Positions 32,719 to 36,481 of a DNA stretch of 36,481 bases are shown here, piece by piece. The first letter of the stretch is position 1. Each line of letters begins with the position of its first letter. Source of the stretch: JAKFWI01 sp050246435 (GTDB lineage Bacteria > Pseudomonadota > Alphaproteobacteria > Caulobacterales > Aquidulcibacteraceae); NCBI GenBank assembly GCA_050246435.1, contig JBFWWB010000012.1, positions 1 through 36,481 on the forward strand. The letters are read 5' to 3'. The notes below the pieces were generated by a model that was given only the letters and a program-made list of their open reading frames with translations, was not told the origin of the DNA and made no database searches. A program made the translations under genes and the position numbers.

Positions 32719-32973
32719 ATGAGCCAGCACGATGCCTGGACGCGAGAGAAGGATGACGACGGTTCAGATTTCGCCCAGTCGCTCCTTATGCAATGTCAAG
32801 ACACGCTAGCGCGCATGCCGTGGTGGCGAAGAGTTAGGCTGCGAACGGGGTCGCCATTAGCCGACGCGAGCCCAGCGACGCTCGCCATAGCGTTCATGCT
32901 GACCATGGGTTGGGCGGCCATTATGTTGGCTGGCGCTCCGCTTGATCCCACGCTGGCCACGACGCCGCTGTAA
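32719..32973 (+). CDS. Small single-span membrane protein
   Basis: An 84-residue ORF beginning one base after the stop of receptor copy 4. The N-terminal half is hydrophilic and acidic (MSQHDAWTREKDDDGSDFAQ), followed by a basic patch (PWWRRVRLR) and one membrane segment (ATLAIAFMLTMGWAAIMLAG). No family recognised and no strong ribosome binding site; translation could be coupled to the receptor stop. Its codon use is less GC-biased at third positions than the receptors, matching the genes to its right rather than the array. It may therefore mark the start of a different segment. Moderate confidence that it is real. Confidence 0.5.
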   Translation: MSQHDAWTREKDDDGSDFAQSLLMQCQDTLARMPWWRRVRLRTGSPLADASPATLAIAFMLTMGWAAIMLAGAPLDPTLATTPL

Positions 32974-33421
32974 CCGTGTGTCAGCGTTGCGGCTTGGGCG
33001 TCCCGTCTCAGGCGTCTTGCGCAGGCCCACGATGCGCTGCGGGCGCCGCCGCGTGGGGCTCGAAAGACTGCGCGCTGCATTCGAAAAAGGCGTGCCCAAC
33101 GCTGGGGTCAGCGCAGGCGGACGCTGATCGTTCCAACGCTGGGCACGCATCCCCTCCCGCAAGGCTCCCCACGTGATGATGGGGGGAGGAGAGAGCCAGC
33201 GGGGCCTCAAGAAGCTCTCACGCGAGCCTTCGAAGATTTTCAACGTGGGGCTGCATCCTATAACAAACGGTATAGGCAGATGGTAGAAGCGCGGTAACGC
33301 TAGACGAGCGTTTCCTGTGGAGGGTGGCGCGCACTCCGACGGCCGAACCTAGTGCTCTTGAAACCCCCCGTCCTGTGAACAAAATACGAGCCGGTTGACC
33401 TTCAGACGGTGAGTTTCAGCC
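32974..33421. other. Gene-poor stretch with palindromes
   Basis: No convincing gene in 448 bases: frames on both strands are arginine-rich or cysteine-rich and lack ribosome binding sites. It contains the nested palindrome at 33090-33148 and a short palindrome CCTATA (33257-33262) / TATAGG (33271-33276). Confidence 0.5.
33090..33148. repeat. 59-bp nested imperfect palindrome
   Basis: GCGTGCCCAACGCTGG (33090-33105) and CCAACGCTGGGCACGC (33133-33148) are inverted with 14 of 16 positions matching; inside, TCAGCG (33108-33113) pairs with CGCTGA (33122-33127). The ten bases CCAACGCTGG also occur as a direct repeat in both arms. It could be a REP-like element, a protein-binding dyad or a structured RNA end. 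There is no T-run, so it is not a standard intrinsic terminator. Confidence 0.5.
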
Positions 33422-33610
33422 ATGCCCAGTACCCCAGCCGGTGTTGTGCTGCACCAACTGGTCGAAGTGATCGAAGCAGCCGGACCCTTCCTAAATTCGC
33501 AAGGCCACGACCTCAGAGAGCACGACGCGTTCAGCCACGCCAAAATGCTCCTAGAGGGCGCCGGGCTTTCGTCTCCACCAAGCGGGGCGAGTAGCGATCC
33601 GACCTCCTAA
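33422..33610 (+). CDS. Hypothetical 62-residue protein
   Basis: A short soluble protein starting MPSTPAGVVLHQLVEVIEAA, with an amphipathic helical middle (HDLREHDAFSHAKMLLEGAG) and a serine-rich tail. No family recognised. The amino-acid composition is protein-like and codon use is typical of this right-hand segment, but there is no clear ribosome binding site. It ends 14 bases before the stop of the convergent 42-residue membrane ORF. Confidence 0.42.
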   Translation: MPSTPAGVVLHQLVEVIEAAGPFLNSQGHDLREHDAFSHAKMLLEGAGLSSPPSGASSDPTS

Positions 33611-33624
33611 CGAGTCAGGACGCC

Positions 33625-33753
33625 CTAGAGAGCCGCCGCGAACTCGCTGGCGATGTAGGTCTGAAAGAACTGAACGCACCCCCAGAGGGTGGCGCCAACC
33701 GCAATGCAAAATGCGACTGCGCCAAGCCAGTGTAGCTTGTCCCTTGGGCGCAT
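33625..33753 (-). CDS. 42-residue single-span membrane peptide
   Basis: An ATG at 33753 opens a 42-codon frame ending in TAG at 33625-33627, with AAGGGACGG upstream as a possible ribosome binding site. The peptide is basic at the start (MRPRDKLHW), then has one hydrophobic segment (LGAVAFCIAVGATLWGCVQF) and a short tail (FQTYIASEFAAAL). The positive-inside layout suggests a small inner-membrane protein with the C-terminus outside. No family recognised. It overlaps a longer arginine-rich frame that I judge to be spurious. Confidence 0.48.
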   Translation of the reverse strand: MRPRDKLHWLGAVAFCIAVGATLWGCVQFFQTYIASEFAAAL

Positions 33754-34016
33754 GGCGGCCGTCCCTTCGTCTCGCACCACCACAGGCACTACCAATGTGT
33801 GAGACGCGCCGCGGGTCCATCACGGACGCCCGGGCGCGAATGATTTAGAGCAGTGAGTCTTGAATAGGCTTCGCAGGCCTCCCGGCCTTCAGCTCGGGCG
33901 CCAATTCCCACTCCCCTTCAGTGGCCTCTGAGGTCCGCAGCAGGGCCTTTGCCTGGGCAGGCGTAGCGTCGCCCTCTCATAGAGGCCGCGATCGAGCGCC
34001 GCTGTGCTGGCGACGT

Positions 34017-34742
34017 TTAACGGACGCTCTTGTGAAGTCCCCTACCTGAGAACTCAATCGCGAACTTGGCGGCCACCAACCAGCAGGCAAGCGCCCATGC
34101 CGCTCCGATGCACCAACCGGCAAGTACATCAGTTGGCCAATGGACGCCGAGATAAACACGGCTCGCACCGATGAGCAGCGTTAGTAGAACCGCGGAAGCG
34201 GCAATGTAGGCTCTTCCCAATGAATTCGCCTGGGCGCGCGACAATAGCGCACCAAGCGTCAAATAGACGACCGCAGACAGCATGGCGTGACCACTCGGAA
34301 AGCTCATCCCAGTGACGCCCACCCCGTGCGCGACGAGATCCGGACGCAGTCGTCCGACTTCAGCCTTCACTGTTTCGCTTATTACCGTGGCGCCCAAAGT
34401 GGCCGCGGCGACAAGAATCGCGACCCCCAAATGCTTATGGGCGATCAGATATCCCATCGCCAACAATGTCGTCAGCGCCAGCACTCCGAATCCGCCGAGT
34501 GCGGTGATTTCGACGACAGCTCCTTCAAGCCAGGGCGGTCCCAGAGGATTGTCGAGTTGCCCGGGCGTTCGCACCGCGAGCAACAAAAGCTCATCCATGC
34601 TCCGCGAACCAGCGTCGCGAAAAGCGTCCAGAAGCCCAATGACCCCAAGCAGAGACAACCCGACGGCCAATACGGCCCCTATAGGCAGGATTTCTCTTTG
34701 AGCCAGAACAGCCAAGGGGCTCTGGGGCGCCGCGTCACGCAT
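34017..34742 (-). CDS. PAP2-family phosphatase
   Basis: A 241-residue membrane phosphatase of the PAP2/undecaprenyl-pyrophosphatase-like superfamily. All three active-site motifs are present: K126-x6-R133-P134 in KAEVGRLRPD, PSGH at 149-152 in SFPSGHAM, and S194-R195 with H201 and D205 in SRVYLGVHWPTDVLAG. About six membrane segments; the catalytic face should be periplasmic. Likely substrates are phosphatidic acid, lipid pyrophosphates or lipid A phosphates. I chose the ATG at 34742 (MRDAAPQSPL) because the extra N-terminal sequence of the longer frame is not protein-like. A two-span small protein gene lies just upstream on the same strand. Confidence 0.87.
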   Translation of the reverse strand: MRDAAPQSPLAVLAQREILPIGAVLAVGLSLLGVIGLLDAFRDAGSRSMDELLLLAVRTPGQLDNPLGPPWLEGAVVEITALGGFGVLALTTLLAMGYLIAHKHLGVAILVAAATLGATVISETVKAEVGRLRPDLVAHGVGVTGMSFPSGHAMLSAVVYLTLGALLSRAQANSLGRAYIAASAVLLTLLIGASRVYLGVHWPTDVLAGWCIGAAWALACWLVAAKFAIEFSGRGLHKSVR

Positions 34743-34777
34743 CAGGCTTAAAGATGCGGTCGGCCGACATAGGTTCC

Positions 34778-34978
34778 CTAAGCGACTAGTGCGCCCCACA
34801 GCACGATCGCCATTCCCGTCGCAATGAGCGCCCAGCCGAACCACATCGCGTGTCGCGCCGTGGGCCGCTCCACTTCATCGATCGGCGAGAACATTGCAAC
34901 GCACGCGCCCAGGACTGCGGCGACAACGCCCCAAATCATGAGGCCGATCGCGATGAAGGCTATGGGCGGCCAGCTCAC
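34778..34978 (-). CDS. Small two-span membrane protein
   Basis: A 66-residue ORF from a GTG at 34978. It has two clear hydrophobic segments, IAFIAIGLMIWGVVAAVLGA and HAMWFGWALIATGMAIVLWG, joined by a polar loop (SPIDEVERPTAR). No family recognised. It lies 35 bases upstream of the PAP2 gene on the same strand and could be co-transcribed with it. The ribosome binding site is poor, but the alternating hydrophobic and polar layout is unlikely to arise by chance. Confidence 0.6.
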   Translation of the reverse strand: MSWPPIAFIAIGLMIWGVVAAVLGACVAMFSPIDEVERPTARHAMWFGWALIATGMAIVLWGALVA

Positions 34979-35063
34979 GAGGAGATCTCAGCAGCGAAAA
35001 AGCAGTGATAGACCAAATACGCGCGAGAGACGCGCTGTAGCAAGGCGGCGGGCCGCGGGCCGT

Positions 35064-36458
35064 TCAGTTCGTGCGTTCCGCCTCGGCCAAGTCAGCCGCG
35101 ACAGTCCGGCTGGCGAGGTAATAATGGACGCCCGCCCACAGATAGATCAGCACGCCGCCTGCCAAGGTCCAGCGGGTGCCGGCCGCCAACACGTCATGAC
35201 AGGTCTTGGCGACGGCTGCGTCCGCTAAGTGAATCGTCCCCTTGCCGCACACTGCGAAATAGTCGCCGAGACCCTGTCCCTGAAACAGGTGCGTGGTCGC
35301 GAAATCGATCACCAGGCCGAAGCACACGGGTCCCATGCCCAAACCGATGAGATTGATGAAGAACATCGCGACCGCCGCGCCGGAAGCCCGCATGCGCCCC
35401 GGCAACAGGTTCTGGGTAAGCGCGTAGAACGGCGGCGCGTTGAATCCCAACAGGATCGTCGCCACGCAGAATATCGCCACTTGCGCGCGCCAGTCGGCCT
35501 GCAAATAGGACAACACGTAAAGCGGCAGCGCCGCAAACAGAGCGATCGTTGGCAGCAATATGCACCATCTCTTCGAGCGACGGGCCAGCCAGTCGTTTAA
35601 ATAGCCGCCGACCAGTGTTCCGATGATCGACGCAACGCCGCCTGTGAGGCCTAGAATGAGGCCGACTGTCGTGTAATCCAAACCGAAGCGGCGCACGAAA
35701 TAAGCGCCGTAGAAGGCGTTCCCCGACGATGCGAAATTGCACATGACCATGGCGACGCACGCATGCCGATACGTCGCCGTTGAGAATTGCTTGCGCACCA
35801 CCTCCCAAAGCGGCGGCGTCTTCGCTGGCGCAACGCCCGCAAGGCGCCCGGCGTCCCAATTTCCGCGCGGCGGCTCCTTGACGGTGAATTTGAGTAGGGG
35901 CGCCAATATGAATCCGGGAATGCTGACGATGAGGAACGCCTCACGCCAACCGTAATTCTGCGCGATATAGCCCCCTGCGATGGACCCGATCAGAGAGCCG
36001 ACAGGCACGCCAATGAAAAACAGGGAGATCGCCGTCGTGCGCTTCGCCGGCGAAACATAATCCGAGATCAGCGAATGCGCTGGTGCGGCTAAACCGGACT
36101 CGCCGACGCCAACGCCAAATCTGAACAACGTGAGCTGGACATAACTCGCTGCAGTACCGCACAGAGCGGTCATCCCGGACCAAAAGAGCGCGCACACGGT
36201 GATGACGTTGACGCGGCCCACGCGACCCGCGAGATGCGCGATCGGATAGCCAAACAATGCATAGAAGGCCGCGAACGCCAGTCCGGTCAGCAAGCCCAAT
36301 TGCGTGTCGGTGATGTCGAGCTCGACCTTGATCGGTTGCGCAAGAATTCCGAGGATCGAGCGGTCGCAGAAATTGTTGGCGTAGATGGCCGCGAGCAGCA
36401 AAAGCATCCAGCCTGTGCGGCCATTGCCGTAAACCACTGGATCGGCAGGCTTCGCCAA
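35064..36458 (-). CDS. Spinster-like MFS transporter
   Basis: A 464-residue MFS protein with 12 probable membrane segments. The first helix block AAIYANNFCDRSILGILAQP and the TGLAFAAFYALFGYPIAHLA segment, then RFGVGVGESGLAAPAHSLIS, are characteristic of the spinster-like branch, which in bacteria transports varied organic solutes or lipids. Loop motif GGYLNDWLARRSKRW lies in the second half. A cysteine-containing periplasmic insertion (GLGDYFAVCGKGTIHLADAA) sits between the last two helices, with a second cysteine in KTCHDVL that might form a disulfide. The ATG at 36458 is 23 bases from the window edge, so its upstream context is not visible. Substrate unknown. Confidence 0.9.
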   Translation of the reverse strand: MAKPADPVVYGNGRTGWMLLLLAAIYANNFCDRSILGILAQPIKVELDITDTQLGLLTGLAFAAFYALFGYPIAHLAGRVGRVNVITVCALFWSGMTALCGTAASYVQLTLFRFGVGVGESGLAAPAHSLISDYVSPAKRTTAISLFFIGVPVGSLIGSIAGGYIAQNYGWREAFLIVSIPGFILAPLLKFTVKEPPRGNWDAGRLAGVAPAKTPPLWEVVRKQFSTATYRHACVAMVMCNFASSGNAFYGAYFVRRFGLDYTTVGLILGLTGGVASIIGTLVGGYLNDWLARRSKRWCILLPTIALFAALPLYVLSYLQADWRAQVAIFCVATILLGFNAPPFYALTQNLLPGRMRASGAAVAMFFINLIGLGMGPVCFGLVIDFATTHLFQGQGLGDYFAVCGKGTIHLADAAVAKTCHDVLAAGTRWTLAGGVLIYLWAGVHYYLASRTVAADLAEAERTN

Positions 36459-36481
36459 TGCGGCGCCCGCCAGATCGGAAG

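Noticed and set aside
32857..33243. 128-codon minus-strand frame across the gene-poor stretch
   Set aside because: Arginine-rich composition, covers the palindrome and overlaps the more plausible 84-residue ORF; no ribosome binding site.
33551..33823. 90-codon minus-strand frame starting MMDPRR
   Set aside because: Arginine- and glycine-rich without hydrophobic or domain structure; the overlapping 42-residue membrane ORF in another frame is more protein-like.

Overview
The window looks like a chromosomal segment of a GC-rich alphaproteobacterium. The housekeeping order ruvX / pyrB / dihydroorotase-like gene / plsY, the gatC-gatA pair, the very high GC at third codon positions and the abundance of TonB-dependent receptors (TBDRs) fit Caulobacterales or a Hyphomonadaceae-like lineage. 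That placement is inference from gene content; no rRNA or marker tree is available here.

Positions 1-5950 are core genome. On the minus strand lie pyrB, an unannotated 49-residue peptide gene, a dihydroorotase homologue that has lost its metal-binding residues (a PyrC'-type pseudo-enzyme) and the start of plsY. The long pyrB leader carries two sets of inverted repeats. ruvX (minus), gatC-gatA (plus, overlapping) and a tRNA-Ser(GGA) follow.

Positions 5951-24600 are accessory. After the tRNA come a poor stretch with one small ORF, an alpha/beta hydrolase, and a large TBDR whose 5' end, including the signal peptide start, is missing. Next are an aldo/keto reductase, a secreted cupin related to manganese hydroxynitrile lyases, a 646-residue TBDR with a perfect palindrome upstream, a second hydrolase, a complete NMT1/SsuABC-type ABC importer, a periplasmic VanX-like dipeptidase and an MFS protein. 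An overlapping pair (TIGR04076-like protein plus aldo/keto reductase) follows. Last is a minus-strand group: MFS permease, isochorismatase-fold hydrolase, cupin, flavodoxin-fold quinone reductase; the last three overlap by 4 bases at each junction.

Positions 24671-32717 hold the most striking feature: four full-length TBDR paralogues of 645-649 residues head to tail on the plus strand, with a fifth member alone at 12208-14148. All have a signal peptide, a very short N-terminal plug region without a recognisable TonB box, and the same C-terminal ending (ATDF). The array is divergent from the MFS/isochorismatase/cupin/flavodoxin group. The arrangement suggests an outer-membrane capture array feeding an inner-membrane permease and a small set of catabolic enzymes. 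The substrate cannot be read from the sequence.

Positions 32718-36481 differ in texture (less extreme codon use, several tiny membrane-protein ORFs, a long palindrome). They contain a PAP2-family phosphatase and a spinster-like MFS transporter. No CRISPR array, transposase, integrase or sigma/anti-sigma pair was seen, and no transcription factor gene is present in the window.
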